Origin: Loxodes magnus
Taxonomy: Eukaryota > Ciliophora > Karyorelictea > Loxodida > Loxodidae
Reading direction: 5' to 3'
Assembly (NCBI GenBank): GCA_946699065.1
Contig: CAMPDV010000123.1
Location: 124,001 to 188,000, forward strand
Length of the DNA: 64,000 nucleotides
The notes beneath the pieces were generated by a model. It searched no databases. It was given only the letters and a program-made list of their open reading frames with translations, and had not been told where the DNA came from. The position numbers were made by a program, and so were the translations under genes. Position 1 is the first letter of the stretch. Each line of letters begins with the position of its first letter. Below, piece by piece: positions 10,584 through 23,140 of this stretch.

Positions 10584-11300
10584 TCATTTATTATAATTTG
10601 CAAATACAAATGCAAAATTAAATACTTGGCGTTCTTGGTAATATTTCCAACTTCTTTCCTACCAGCCTCTAGATTGCTCTAAAGGCTAAATATAAAAGTT
10701 TAAATGTCTCTACGACTATTTTCCTTGCTATGCATATTTCACTGAGGTATCCTTTCACCAAGATAATGATTAGCGTCTTTGATCTTGTATATTTTTAAAA
10801 TTTATTAAAATATAATCTTTCTCTTTTTAGTTTTTGTTGTATATTCTTATTAATCTCTAACTTTTCTAATAGTTTCAGTATTATTATTTAAAATTTCTAG
10901 CATCTTTCCAAAGATACATTCGAGAGCCACAATAGTAGCATCTTGTTGATTCTTTAATAGACTTAAATTTTGAGTTCTTTTCTTCTTCAATTATCATTGG
11001 GTCATTTTCTTATTCTTGTAGGTTTATTTAGCGCTGCAATTTTTGCTGGTTTTCTTCTATTTTGCTTACCAGATCTTTCTGCTTCTATAATTAGTGTTAC
11101 GATTAATTGTTCTGGTCTTTTGAATATTTCAAAATACGTTTAGGTCTCTTTCTTAGATTTTTCTTCTTCAGAAATAGAAAATTCGATTTGATGGATAACC
11201 GTTTCGGTTCCTTTTTCCTGATCCTAGCCTCTCTAAGATGTCGTTACTTCTCCTTTTTAGAACCGCGAAAAATCCTGATTTGAATCCTTACGTTGTTTCT
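10584..11300 (-). CDS. CxxC protein with one 19-nt intron; 5' end unresolved
   Basis: The C-terminal exon 10584-11081 is 498 nt (165 codons plus TGA) and reads very well. It starts as coiled coil (QKDLVSKIEENQQKLQRQ), then a CYYCGSRMYLWKDARNFKQ motif and a Trp-rich basic region in which several Trp are written TGA (for example SLSWWKDTSVKY). Removing 11082-11100 (GTAACACTAATTATAGAAG on the minus strand) joins it in frame to an upstream acidic segment (SEEEKSKKETQTYFEIFKRP). No ATG in that frame was found before the divergent kelch gene at 11387, so a further small exon is likely. It shares its RC[WY]YC pair and a C-terminal block with the gene at 6415-7092. Function unknown. A 16-nt version of the intron (11085-11100) also keeps the frame. 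Confidence 0.7.
11082..11100 (-). other. Probable 19-nt intron in the CxxC gene
   Basis: On the minus strand this starts GTAACA and ends TAGAAG. It restores one frame between two protein-like segments and leaves exon 2 at an exact multiple of three. A 16-nt alternative ending ATAG is also possible. Confidence 0.6.
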
Positions 11301-11386
11301 TTGTAATAATTTAAATAACCAAAATTATAATTAATATTTAATTGTATCTCTTTCTCTATTTAGCTAGGTTGTAATATTTTCTAAAT
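11301..11386. promoter_or_regulatory. Divergent promoter region, CxxC gene and kelch gene
   Basis: This is the short AT-rich gap between the upstream end of the minus-strand CxxC gene and the kelch start codon. No motif recognised. Confidence 0.35.
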
Positions 11387-12403
11387 ATGAAAAAGGCTAG
11401 TTTATTTAAATCTAAATAAGAAATTATCATTCCTATTTTGTTTGTCAGATCTCTTGGTAAGAAGAATCAAAGTGAAATAGCACATTTGTACTCAAGAATT
11501 CCTATTTTAGTTTCTAAATATGAGATTTATAATAACTTTATGAATGAAAGTGTCTTTGCCTATTTATCTAACTTCTCAAATAGCACTATTTCGTTATACT
11601 GACCACTAAAAGATTAAATTTAGGAATTCTAAGTTTAGTTTTAGATTCTACAATACTCAACTTCTTTAAAAGTAGGAAATTACATTTTTATAATAGGAGG
11701 AGCTTTATAGGAAAGTGATTCTAATAAAGTGCATAAAATAAACGTATCTAACTAGAAATGAACTCAACTTACCAACTTATAAGTTCCTACCGAAAATGGA
11801 GCAGCAGTTTATTATAAAAAGCAGATTTACTTAATAGCCGGCTATTCCTCCTAAAGATGAACTAAGAACGTATATAGTTTGAGTTAGAATGAATGAGTTT
11901 AAAAAGCGAGTATTAACATTGAAAGAGCTGGACATAAAGCCATAGTATTTTAAAATAAGATATGAATATGTGGAGGGTATAATGGTAACTACTTATAAAG
12001 CTTTGAATCTTATGACGGAGAAAGAGATTTTTGAAAAGTAAATAAGTTGAAATTACCAGTTCCAACTACAGTTTTTGCATTATGCTAAAATCCTTTGATG
12101 ATAATTGGAGGATGTAACTAGAGTTACGACTAAGTAAACAATATTTTCATTCTTAACAAATAAAAGTAATGAGATCAATTTCCTTTCTAAAATCAAGTTT
12201 AGTATAGAGATGTTTGCTTTCAGTTAAAAAGATCAGTTTATTTAATGAGACCTTCTGAAAGTGGAATGACTTTTAAGAAAATGATAAAAAACTGGAAGGA
12301 AGAGATTAAGTATTACGAAGTGGAGTTGAAAGATAATAAATACCTAGAAATAGTGCAACTAATCATACCAGAAGAATATATTAAAACATAAAGAGAAAAA
12401 TGA
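11387..12403 (+). CDS. Kelch-repeat protein, 338 aa
   Basis: The frame closes from ATG to TGA (12401-12403). Kelch motifs (GG, then Tyr and Trp spacing) recur: IGGALQES..W(TGA)TQL, IAGYSSQRW(TGA)TKNVYSL, CGGYNGNYLQSFESYD..W(TGA)KV and IGGCNQSYDQ..W(TGA)DQFPF. This predicts a beta-propeller of about five blades, probably a protein-interaction platform. At least four of the repeat Trp are encoded by TGA at the exact conserved position, the best evidence in this window that TGA is read as Trp. The N-terminal 60 residues (MKKASLFKSKQEIIIPILF) carry no recognised domain, and no BTB or F-box was seen. The final residues are charged and end KTQREK. Confidence 0.9.
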
Positions 12404-15400
12404 ATTCTAATTTAACTAGAAATAAATTCCTATATATCAGAAATAAATTTCTTACTATATTAATAAAAAGTTAAGCAATATAGTTTAATATATCTTAAAT
12501 AGACTATAAATATATTAATTATTTTGATCTGGTTTTTATTAAGTTAGTTATCTTTATACTTGATAAAAATATTTAGATAGAAAGGACCTTAAAATTTTAA
12601 TTAGAAAGATAAGAGCTGATATATAAAGAGGTTAGCTAATTTAAAGAGAATAAAGATTATATAATAAAAGAAAATAAATATAGGAATAAATAGAAGAATT
12701 AAGCTACTTAGGTTGAATAACTACTAAAGTAATATAATTTTTTATTAGTTTAGTTAATGATATCTTTAATTCCTTCCTATTTTTATTAAGGCTGTCTCAC
12801 TTGTTTTTTGCATGCATAGCTCTTCATTCTAATTTAGATTATAAAATCTCACTAAATTATTATTTTTTAATAATTTTAAAATAAATAGTCATTCATATCC
12901 ATAATATACTTAGTCAACTAGCATTTGCTATTTTTCAAAAGTTTAATATATGAGAGCTAGTTGGAACTAGTTTAATTAAATAAAGAAAGTAGCTAAAAGC
13001 AAAGAAATATAAGCATTATAGTTATAAATAATACAAAAATCTATAATATTTCCATACTTAAAACTAAATAAGTGACTAGCTGCTATTATGCTTTTGTTGC
13101 TTGCATAGCAGCAATTTTAATAATTTCTACAATTACTTAATCTATTATGATTTTATGCTTACAACATCCCACATTTATCTTTATAATGTATTAATAAACT
13201 TAAGTGAAGTAAGATAAAGAAGATGTTGATAAATGAAACAAGTATAAATAAATAAAATTATTTATTATAACTATTATATAAGCTTAAGCTAGATAAAAAA
13301 GGCATAGATTATTTGAAGTTTAATAATCTTTTAATATAATAAAAAGAAAAGTAATAACTATTTACTTCTTGCATTTCTTTAGTCTCTTATAATAGAAAAA
13401 CTTAATTAAGTGCATGGCTTTTACTATAAATACATATAAACATATAATAGTCTAATTCAATTAAATTACTATATTAATTCAAAAGCTTAATGCTTTAAAT
13501 AATAGAAAATAGATTTTATTATTTATATAGTTAATAGTTAATTAGCATTAAATCCTGGAATGCTGCCAATCTAAGTAAATATCGTTTCTATATCTTAATT
13601 AAAGAATTACTTCTATAAATCTTAGATATATACAAATAACTATAAAATATAAAGCAAAGGCTGTTTATTCAAATAAAGCTAAACAACTATTAATAGCTAT
13701 TTTGAAGGATGTATATCTACCTGATATATAAAGAGTAACTATTCTAAGATTATTATTTATATTAAATCTAAACTTCCTATATAAACTTACTTTATGCTTT
13801 ATATATTTCTAAATTTTCTAACAAAAGCTAACTTTAATTAAATTAAGCAGAGTTATAATTTTCTATTAAATGCTTTAATAGTTTAATAAGACTTTTGATT
13901 AAAGTACTTATTTTATATTTATTTAAATCGCTTCTTAAGAATATTTAACTAAAATAGTCAAATTCTCTAAAATATAAGATTAAAAATAAAAATGTTAAGA
14001 ATTATTTAATTTTATAAAGCAAGCAAATTTAAGAAGTAACCTAGTTAAAATTGTAAAATACTGAAAAGGACAAACATCTACATATAAAATCACATGCATT
14101 TATAAAAAATGTAAGATAGAGTGATTACTTAAAAATGCAAATAGGATACTTTATAAAGATAGAATATTTTATATAATGTGATATAATGAACTAGCTTTAG
14201 AACTATAGCTAAGTGCATATAAATGTATATCAAATTTGATTAAGAATCTGTTTTATTTAATTAGTTTAAATATAAAGAGTTAATTAAATCTCAGTTGGCT
14301 TTTACTTAATGCTTTTTTATCTTCTTTGTATATAATTTCATTCTAATTAAATAATTAACACTATTAACAAAGTAATAGGGTAAATATAATTCGAAAGTAT
14401 TGCTATATAAATTTTATAAACAGAGAAATATAAAAATCCATAAGAAGCAATCAATAAATAGCTATGAGAAATATAAAATATTAGAGATGAACATCGTATT
14501 AAACCTTTAAATTTACATAAAAAAGATTGTTTTATATAAATCTTCATAATTATACAATAAATAGGAAATAATAAAATTTTTCTCTTGATATATTAAATTA
14601 AAAAAATATAACTATAAATACTTAAATTTGCTAAAATTAGAATGAAAAAAGGAAGAAGTTAAAATTGTAAATAATAGACAATATAATAGATAAAAGCATG
14701 TTATATATAATTAGATTGATGCTTAGTTCTAATTTAAGCTTTACTAATTTTACATTATGATTATAATCTTTAGATTTAAATTAAATATTATTTATCCTTC
14801 AAATTGCTATAAGCTTTAAATACTTATCAAATAATTAGAATACACTAGGAAGGTATTTAGTTAGACTTAATGTTTACTTATCATTGATATTAATAAAGCT
14901 ATACAAATTAAAAATTCTATTTTTATTAGTGTCTATTAATAACTAAGTAAGTTATCAAATATTATCTAGTAAATTAAAGCTCTTTATTTCATATTTTATA
15001 CTTTAACTAAAGTTTATCTTTATTTGCAAACTCGTTTAAAGTTATAATAGCTTTTGGCTAAGATAAATTAGTCAATTCTCTAATTAAGATTTTTAATTAA
15101 GCCACCAAAAAATAAAATTGGAGTCATTTTTAAATTTATAAATTAATTATTTTATCACCCTTTTTTTGAGTGAACTATCCATTTTTAGATATAAAAGTGC
15201 TATATTTTCAAGCTGCTTTTCATTTTTTCTGAAATATAATTAAAGTTTCTTTTATTAATTATTATATTGAAGGTTTTAATTCAAACCCTTTTTATATTTT
15301 AAATTATTTCAATTAGATAGATAGTGATTCTTCTTGTATAATTACATCTGCTTTTAAGAAAATTCTACTTTTCTTAAACCAAAAAGAAATAACCAAACAA

Positions 15401-15514
15401 GCATATTAAAAAGATATAGTAAAAGCATGGATTAAATAAGATTAAGGTTAATATTTTATTATTCATCAGACTAAATCACTGAACAACTTAATGGTTATTA
15501 ATAGATTATAAAGT
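12404..15514. other. Long AT-rich stretch, no confident gene
   Basis: About 3.1 kb with low GC. A charged, helical-looking frame is visible near 12560-12730 (plus strand; EVSQFKENKDYIIKENKY) but has no clear start or stop. Hydrophobic frames around 14350-14550 have residue composition expected from AT-rich noise. I report no gene. Confidence 0.4.
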
Positions 15515-18500
15515 ATGGATAAATAAGGCTAAATCAACTGTTTAATTTATAAATAAAAGGGTAAACATTTTAATTCTCTCTTTTTCTTTATAAGTCTGCT
15601 TAATCATTTCTTTCAGCAAGTCCTCTCTTTATAATTATACGAATCTTAAACTTATGGAAATCTATTATCCAATAGTTCCCTTTTCTCTTATAAACTGAGT
15701 AGTGGATTCTAGCAAGGTGAATAGAATATTTCATATGCTATGACATTTTGAGTAAAAACAGCTGTGAAGGTGCTTATTAATAAGAAGTAATTGCTATGCA
15801 AGATATAAATTATGAAGTTTCTTATAACTTATAATGAACAACTGCTTATTGTCAGAGCTTTATATACTCATATCGCAATTATATTGACTCAACAATCGAA
15901 GATTAAAAACCTAGAAATATAAGATTCAAAAATAAATGAATCTTTATAGGAGTCTATTACTAAGACGTGGATAGTAATAAGACTGCTTAGCTTTGCTATA
16001 GTGAATTTGAATCTACTAAAGGATTTATTTTAAGATGCAAGAAAGTTGCGGTTAGCAAGAGTTTTTATCCCTTTGCAAGTTAACTAAACATATCAGCAGG
16101 AGTAGTAGCAGATAACTAGATAAAAATCTCTTTGTTGGAACCTATTTATTAATAAGTTTATTTACAAAATATTGAAGAAACATTTTTAGAAATTATAAAA
16201 GATCATCCTTGCAGAGATTTTGCGAGACGTTTTGTAGCGATCCCGAAGTATAAAGTTGCAATACTTATTAAAGTTACAATTTAGTGACTTAAAAGCATCT
16301 TCAAATGTATTCTAAGGGAATCAAAATATAAAATGGCTTTTTAAGTAATTCAAACAAGCCAGTTTACTCAGCTTAATATTCCTAATTATGCTGAAGTTTT
16401 AGTGTATGAATAAAGAATGAAATAAATACAAATTTAAACTAAAGAATAATGTTATTATACACTAATAGAGTCTGGTTTATATTTAACTGGAACAATAATC
16501 CATAACCTCCATAAAATTACTTTCCTTATTTGCTTGATTTTAACTCTAGCAGATTGGCCTAGCTCTCAAGTGAAGTAAACTGCTAAAATTGGTTTTTTAT
16601 AACAATATCTTATAGAAGTAGAATGGTAGATTAGACTTAAGAAAATAAAATTTTTGGCTCGATTATTACGAGAATGGATGGAAGGGATATTGCAGATAAT
16701 GTAGACTACAAAAAGTTTAGTTTAATATACTATGATATATAACTATTATTAGAAGCATAAAAACTTGACAAGGTCTAGTATGATTTAAATAATGGATATT
16801 CGCTATAACCAAGATTTTATTTATTTGACACTCTTCTAACTTAAGATAAAATTTGAGAAATTTATAAGGAATAAGCTACATGTAAATTTAATGAAATATA
16901 TCTTAAATTATTAATTTCAAAGCTTAATTAAAATGATTAGAAATTTCAGAAACTCCAAATTTCGTTGTTAATAGTAATCAGCTTATTTCTTAAAGTTTCG
17001 AAAAATTAAGTTAGTATCATTAGTTATCTTCAATTGATAGAATCTGGAAAAGGAAACGTTTGAATTAGTTTAGATTACAAATTTCCACATCTAGCAATAG
17101 AAATTATAAGTAACTTAGATTTTTATTGTGACTAAATTATATGTCTTTATATTATTTTAATCTTAAAGAAATACTCAGCTTAATTTCTGATTTTGCTACT
17201 ATTTATGATAGAGAGAAATTATTAATTATTGCAATAGATCACGCAACTTCATTCCATTTTAGTGAACTATTAACTCTAATAACTTTTAATTTCAATCAAA
17301 TTTCTAAACTCCGTGGAAAATAATTCAGCCAAGATTTTATACCAATAATAAATATCTAACCTAAGAAGAACTTTTGCTAATCATTACTGAGTAGAATCCT
17401 TGTACTTTATACTTTGAAAAGAATGCTCAAAACCAGATATTGATGATTGTAAGGGTTATACATATTCAATTTTAAGCTATTTTACTTATAAGTATTTCCT
17501 TACTTAAAAATAAGAACAAGGATCTTTTACTTTCGAAGACCTGCTGTACAATGCTGATATTTACTCAGATACAAGTTTTTTTATTACAATGTGAATGAAA
17601 ATGGATTGCAATAAATCATTCAAATAAGCCATTTTTCAGCTAAAAGAGTTATATGAATAGTCATTAACTTTTTTATGTCTAAGGCTATGATTCGTTTAAT
17701 CTACAACTATTATATTATCCCTACTAAATTCTAATAGAGTTTCAACAATTGACTTGCTAAACTTGATACTTCTTAAGCTTTAGTCTTTAAATTAATTCTA
17801 AAATAATGCTTTGTGTAAATACTTTAATATTTAAGAAATTACAGATTTAAACTGCAAGAAGACTGCTATAAAAAACTTTAAACCTTTTAAAAAAGAAGCA
17901 TTGATGACATTAGGAACTCATGTTAATTAGAATTTCGATGGTTAAGTAATAGATTTAAAATTTTATTTATTTAACTCTTATCTTAATGAACTAGATTTCT
18001 ATAACATTATATCTCAAGCTTTCTGCCCATCAAGTTGCTCTTCAGTCTGCTTTGCTTCTTTCAAAAAATGCTAGTAGTTTTGTAACGAAAATTGTTTTGG
18101 ATGTTTGGGAAACTTAGAAAAAGGGTGCTTAAACTGTCAGCCTGGATTTTATTTAAATTAAGTAGAAAATTCTTGTAAATAATGTTCAAATTAAATCCCA
18201 AATTGCAAGAACTGTAATTATTCATTAGCTACTTAGAAAATATCTTGCACAGCATGTGAAGATAATTTCACTCTAAATGAACCTTAAAATTAATGTTAAG
18301 AATGCAAAAATCCATATGCTTTAATAAATGGTGCGTGTATTTTGAGTTGTGAAGAATATCAGTTTATCAAAAATGATTCTTGTGCAAGATGCAATGATAC
18401 CTTCAAAAATTGTTATAGGCGTGATGATTCCTAGTGTTTAGAATGCATAGAAAGGTATTTAGAATTAAATGGGTCCTGCATTCCTTGTAAAATAAAAGAA

Positions 18501-20437
18501 TGCTTAAGATGCAATTAATAAGATTGCTTAGAATGCTAAAATAATTGAATTCTCGAAAGCAATATTTTCATTGAGCAAAATTAGAGCGCTCAAAAATAGA
18601 ATAAGGAATCCTCCTATAGCAAATCAATAAATCAAATATAGTTAGTATAATAAGTCTTCATGAATGTACTTAAAACCTCTGCAGTAGTTGCTATGATAAT
18701 ATAAAAAGGGCGTACTAAAGGTTTTACAATATTATGGATAGTAACTTTTATGGAAGAATTAATTGGTCTCAATGGTCTTTTAAACATAAGATTTCCTAAA
18801 GACCTTTAGCACTATTACGAGCTAAACTAAATGTATATAGTGAATATAAATTTTGGAATATAAGACATGTTCTTAACAAAGGATTAAAAAAATAAAATAG
18901 AAAGTAAGAATTTTAATTTTTACAACTATTATGAAAGCACTTTGCTTTCTAATCTGTATTCTCCGTTATTGAATCTTTTGATCTTGATTAGTATTCAACT
19001 TAGTTGCCTAATATTTTCTAAAATTTTCCTTAATTTAAATTATTTCAAAGCTGTCTTAACTCATTTTAAGTTCTGTGTTTTCATCAGATTTGCATTAGTC
19101 AACTGTGTTTAGGTCTGTTTAGGAGTTTTCCTCTAACTAAAGAATTTACAGTGCTATGAAGGTTATAGTTGCTTCAACTCTATTTTTGCTTTTATTGCAC
19201 TAGTAAGTTTTTTAAATTTAGTTATTATATATTTCATTTATGGTATTTGCTGCATATCAAGGCATCAAATTCTGAAAACTAAAAAGAGAGCAAAATATGG
19301 AGATTACTAATTAGCAATTGATTAAATATGCAAGTCTATTCGAAGAATTTAAGTTTTACGAGAAGCTTTTCATTTCATTTTTCTCTACTATCTTTTTAGT
19401 TCGAAGGTTTATAATCTGCCTATTAATTGTATTCTCTGAGGATGTACCTGAGTTACAAATAGTAACTATTTCGATTTCTTGCTTGTTGCAAGTATTTTAT
19501 ATAGTAAAATTCCTTCTTTTTATATCAAAGCTAGACTTTTTCTTGAGCTTAGTTAATTAAGTAGTGATTATGATAGTCTATCTTTTAAACTTCTGTTTCA
19601 TTACTTATGACAAGCATAATAGAACTCTCTCCTTAGATATATATACAGCAGCTGGTAAGGTAATTATTATTCTTACTTCATTGTAACTTTAGTAAACTTT
19701 TTAATAGGAATCTGCATAGTTTTTATATAGTAATCACTAAGATTAAAGAAAAGGGATTTAATAAACGAAATAGATAAGTTACTAACTATATAAGCTAAGA
19801 TAATTAAAACCCAACCAGAGCTACATAATTAATTCACTAAACTTTAGTTAGCGATAGGGTCTTTGACTAGTCTAGTTAAGATCATTTCTTATAATAAGAT
19901 TTAGACAGAAACACATAAATAAAGCAAGCAGAATCTAGCGCCTCGATTATTATAAAATAGAAAAAGGATTTTTATGAAGAAGAATTGAAACAGAGCGATT
20001 TAAAAGAACCAATGGTCGAATAAATGACATCATAGTAAAAGAAAAAAATAATAAAGTAATTGCTCGCCGAAGCGGACAAATTATAAATAGATATTTAAAT
20101 CTTGACTAATGCTATTAAGAATAAAGAGTTAAAGACATATGAAGGAGAAGTTAATATTCCTCCTAATCAAAAGTTTAAAGATTTTGTAAAGAGTTATTGA
20201 AAGAAAATCGCAAAAACCTAGGATAAAGAAAAAATAAAGATGCTGAAAAAATATTTCGATAAATTGGTCAAGGAAATGAAAAAGGAGACAGTATTAAAGT
20301 AAAAAGATAACTAAAAATCTAAAATTTAATCAAATTTTTTACTATCTAATATACCATCTAAATAATCATTTGATTTTACATCCATCTACATTAAGTCATT
20401 AATAAAATAAGAGATATAAAATTAATTAATAGGCTGA
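15515..20437 (+). CDS. Large cysteine-rich multi-pass surface protein with LamG-like domains
   Basis: The start (ATG 15515, MDKQGQINC) is followed by a hydrophobic segment (FNSLFFFISLLNHFFQQVLS) that looks like a signal or anchor. Two jelly-roll (LamG/concanavalin-like) regions follow, marked by SYAMTFWVKT, RFKNKWIFIGVYYQD and later WFFITISYRSR. From about 18000 a Cys-rich furin/EGF-like array appears with many CxxC steps (SCSSVCF, CNENCFGCLGN, GCLNCQPGFY, CEDNFTLNE). At 18700-19750 come several membrane helices, then a charged cytoplasmic tail ending QNQLIG before TGA (20435-20437). This architecture is common among ciliate surface proteins. The reading frame changes three times by one base (near 15760, 16180 and 19860-19930). 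The first two sit by A or T runs and no 19-nt intron fits, so they are either assembly indels or damage. The third could be a 17-nt GT..AG intron. Confidence 0.78.
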
Positions 20438-22140
20438 AAGATCAGATATAAGTATAGAATTTATTAGACTTAAGATCAAGCTTTTAGATATAAAATAAAC
20501 AATTTATAAAATTATCATAAATATAATAACTATCTTAATAAAAGAGAACTGTTCTACTAAATATCATATCTAATATATTATTAATATTAAACTACTTATA
20601 TAGTTATTAATTTTAAATCTAAGCATGTATAATTATCTCTAAAAAAGATTCATAATTAAAAATAATTTTTACTTAAATCCTAAGTAAATGAAAAGACAAA
20701 TATTATAAATATTAAAAGTATTTAAAATAAAATAATTTTAAATTAGTAGCTTCTTTTTGAGTGAATTATCTTGATTGTATGTCTCAATTAAATATTTACA
20801 GCATTTGAACGGACACGAAGATTAAGTGAAAAATGATCTATAAAAGAATATCGTATTACTAGTTAAATTCTATTTTAAGCCTAAATTGCTATTCTTTATC
20901 TTATTTAAAACTTGGAAAGAGCTGAATTTTGTTTTTATTTATTTTTATCAATTTGTTTGAAAATACTTAATATATAAGCTCGACTGCTAAGAAATTAAGT
21001 CTCTTAATACTTATAATTAATGATATAGTATGAAACTAAAGTTATTTGTATTTATATAATACTTTTTTCTTAATTTTTGACTTTCATTTCTACTAAAAAA
21101 GAAATTTAGTCAAATATATTTGCATTTAATTTAATAAGTGCCAACTATTAAATTCTAGCGAGATAGAAATATTAAACTTATTTCTTTTGCATGTAAATTT
21201 TCATATCCCATAATAATATTTTTCTTTCATTTAATTTACTTAAAATTAGTATTTCTTCAAAATCGGTTAACTTAGAGTAAAAGATTATAAATCATTTAAA
21301 TTTGTATAAGCTTTAAGGGTTTTTTAAGTGATAATGCTGATTAACGATTTACTTTAATTTTGTTATATAATAATTAAAATTGATTACCTTTTAATCCAAT
21401 CTTCAGATATAATTAAAGGAATGAATTTAACTTCGATCGCATATATTTTAATCTCTCCTAGAAGTTAATTACAAGTATTATCATCTGAAGACTACTTTAT
21501 TTATAAACTCTATACTTGTAGGGATTTTGAAGATTTATAGAATCTTCCAAAAATATCTTTATTAAGGTTTTTTAATCTAGGTATCAGTTGCAATTTAGCT
21601 TAGACTACTTAATTAGAATAGAATTTGAAAATAAGATGACTTTGATTTCTTTCAAATAAAGGCTTATGAAGAAAAAGAGAATTAAATAGTGATTTTAGCA
21701 TTAAATTAAATTGATCTACCAAAGCTTTCGCTTTGATATTATTTAATTCATTTGCTTATTGAAAGTTAGAGATATTAGATCAAGCAACCTTTGTAAAAGT
21801 TTCATACATAAAATTGATATTTTACTCACTGTAGAAATGACAAGAATAACTTGGAAAATACCCTTAATTAAACTTAGGTTATATCTCTTTCATAGCTTCG
21901 CATAAAATATCAACTTATCTAGAATACAAGCTATAGGAGTAGATTTAAGTAAAGATACTCATCACACATGGAACCTCAAAGATAGTTGTAAATGTAAATA
22001 ATTAAAGCTAATAAATATGAAAAGACTAGTAATAAAATAAGTAATAAAAGAGATTTAAAGGGGTTTCTAATAAATTAAATAGAATAAAGGGTTATATAAG
22101 TTTAGATTAGGCTTAAATTTAAATTCTATTTCCAAAAGTA
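20438..22140. other. Intergenic, nothing recognised
   Basis: About 1.7 kb of AT-rich sequence. Frames near 21490-21900 have mixed composition but no start, stop or domain that I can support. Confidence 0.4.
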
Positions 22141-22732
22141 ATGGAGTCGAAAGAAGATCTTCTAAAGAAATTATAAGAACTACAATCTGAGATTGAATTT
22201 TTAGAGGGAAATATATAATAGCAGGAACATTATTAAAAACAAGCTATTTAAGAGGAAAGAGCTGAAGAAGAACATCGTTAACTGGCTTTGAAAAAAAAGT
22301 AAACAGAGTACATTGAAATGCCTGCTGAGGAAATTGAATAGATGAAACTTATCAACAGGATTTTAGGATTGGAACTTGAACAAGTAAAGAAAATAAATGA
22401 AACAAATTAGTTAGAACTTTAGATATTAACTCAACAAGTTGAAACATTAAAAGAAAAACAATTAATTTCATCTAAAATGCAAGAGCTCCAAGAAGAAACC
22501 GTAAAATAGATAAAAGTACTTTTTTAGCTGCTAGTTAGAACAAAGCCTTAAATGTAATTTAGAATTATTTAGAATCTCTCAAGCTGAGTATTTATTCAAT
22601 GCCTTTGTTGCTTTGCTTGGCTACACTTAGGAAGAAGTTGCTGAGATGAAAAACTGGGCTGAAAGATATGCTGATTTTTCTACAATATCTACTGAAATTC
22701 CTGATTCCCCTGAAAGATTAAGTGAAAATTGA
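22141..22732 (+). CDS. Coiled-coil protein with GRIP-like C-terminus, one 19-nt intron, 190 aa
   Basis: Exon 1 (22141-22515, 125 codons) encodes a continuous coiled coil (EDLLKKLQELQSEIEFLEG, LELEQVKKINETNQLELQ). Removing 22516-22534 joins exon 2 (22535-22732, 65 codons plus TGA). Exon 2 reads SQAEYLFNAFVALLGYTQEE, then AEMKNWAERYADFS. The pattern EYL.N....LL....E....... is like the GRIP domain that ties golgins to the trans-Golgi via Arl1, and both its position at the C-terminus and the protein type fit. I put the stop at the TGA 22730-22732. However, the same frame stays open and becomes protein-like again at 22850-23140, so a longer product with this TGA read as Trp cannot be excluded. Confidence 0.75.
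22516..22534 (+). other. 19-nt intron
   Basis: GTACTTTTTTAGCTGCTAG, phase 0. Both flanking exons are exact multiples of three, and the protein continues from coiled coil into the GRIP-like domain. Confidence 0.75.
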
Positions 22733-22849
22733 GATTTTATAAGTTAAATATTTCTTTTACAATATTGCTTAACTTCATTTAGTCCTATCTAACACTACCA
22801 GAAACTTTTGCATATCTTACTAGTTATAATCACCTTTTCTTAACTATAT

Positions 22850-23140
22850 TTTCTTCTTTTAATTGATAAAGAGAAAAAGAATCAAATTATAGAGTTTGAT
22901 TGCTCAAAATTAGGATATGCTTAAAATAAGCTTTAAGGATAGTTAAGAAGAGCAGCAATTATAGAATAACTTAAATAGTCTAAATGGAAAACAGAGCAAG
23001 TGATCGATGTTCAAATAATTATATTAAAGTAAGGATTTAATGTCTTAACTATGTCTTCTGATAAATTTCACCTACTCTTGTACTATGGTCTTGTCTTATA
23101 TGATATTAAGTTTAATAATAAAAATTCATTAAAGATTTGA
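22850..23140 (+). CDS. Coding segment downstream of, and in frame with, the GRIP-like gene
   Basis: This frame reads KEKKNQIIEFDCSKLGYAQN, then GQLRRAAIIEQLKQSKWKTE and ends in TGA (23138-23140). Composition (Glu, Gly, Ala, Arg) is clearly protein-like. No ATG occurs on the plus strand between 22733 and 22916, so a separate gene would lack a start. It is in the same frame as the end of the GRIP-like gene, with 39 T-rich codons between. It is either the true C-terminus of that gene (TGA 22730 read as Trp, giving a membrane-helix-like linker) or the end of a gene whose first exon I cannot see. Confidence 0.45.

Larger units (their letters stand above)
9086..10901. repeat. Inverted repeat 1, right arm
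   Basis: This is the reverse-complement copy of 1-1822, separated from it by about 7.26 kb. The inner edge at 9086 is abrupt and lies against the LINE-like relic. The outer edge cannot be fixed because the partner base is the first base of the window. The arm includes the RING-type tail (9146-9898), its 3' flank and most of the CxxC gene. Confidence 0.95.

Noticed and set aside
1-10901. Inverted repeat 1 as the terminal repeats of a large transposon
   Set aside because: The arms hold parts of ordinary host-like genes cut at their inner ends, the interior has no transposase, polymerase or capsid-like gene, and no target-site duplication can be judged at the window edge.
14347-14547. 66-residue hydrophobic frame on the minus strand
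   Set aside because: Composition is that of random AT-rich sequence; no start context, domain or copy.
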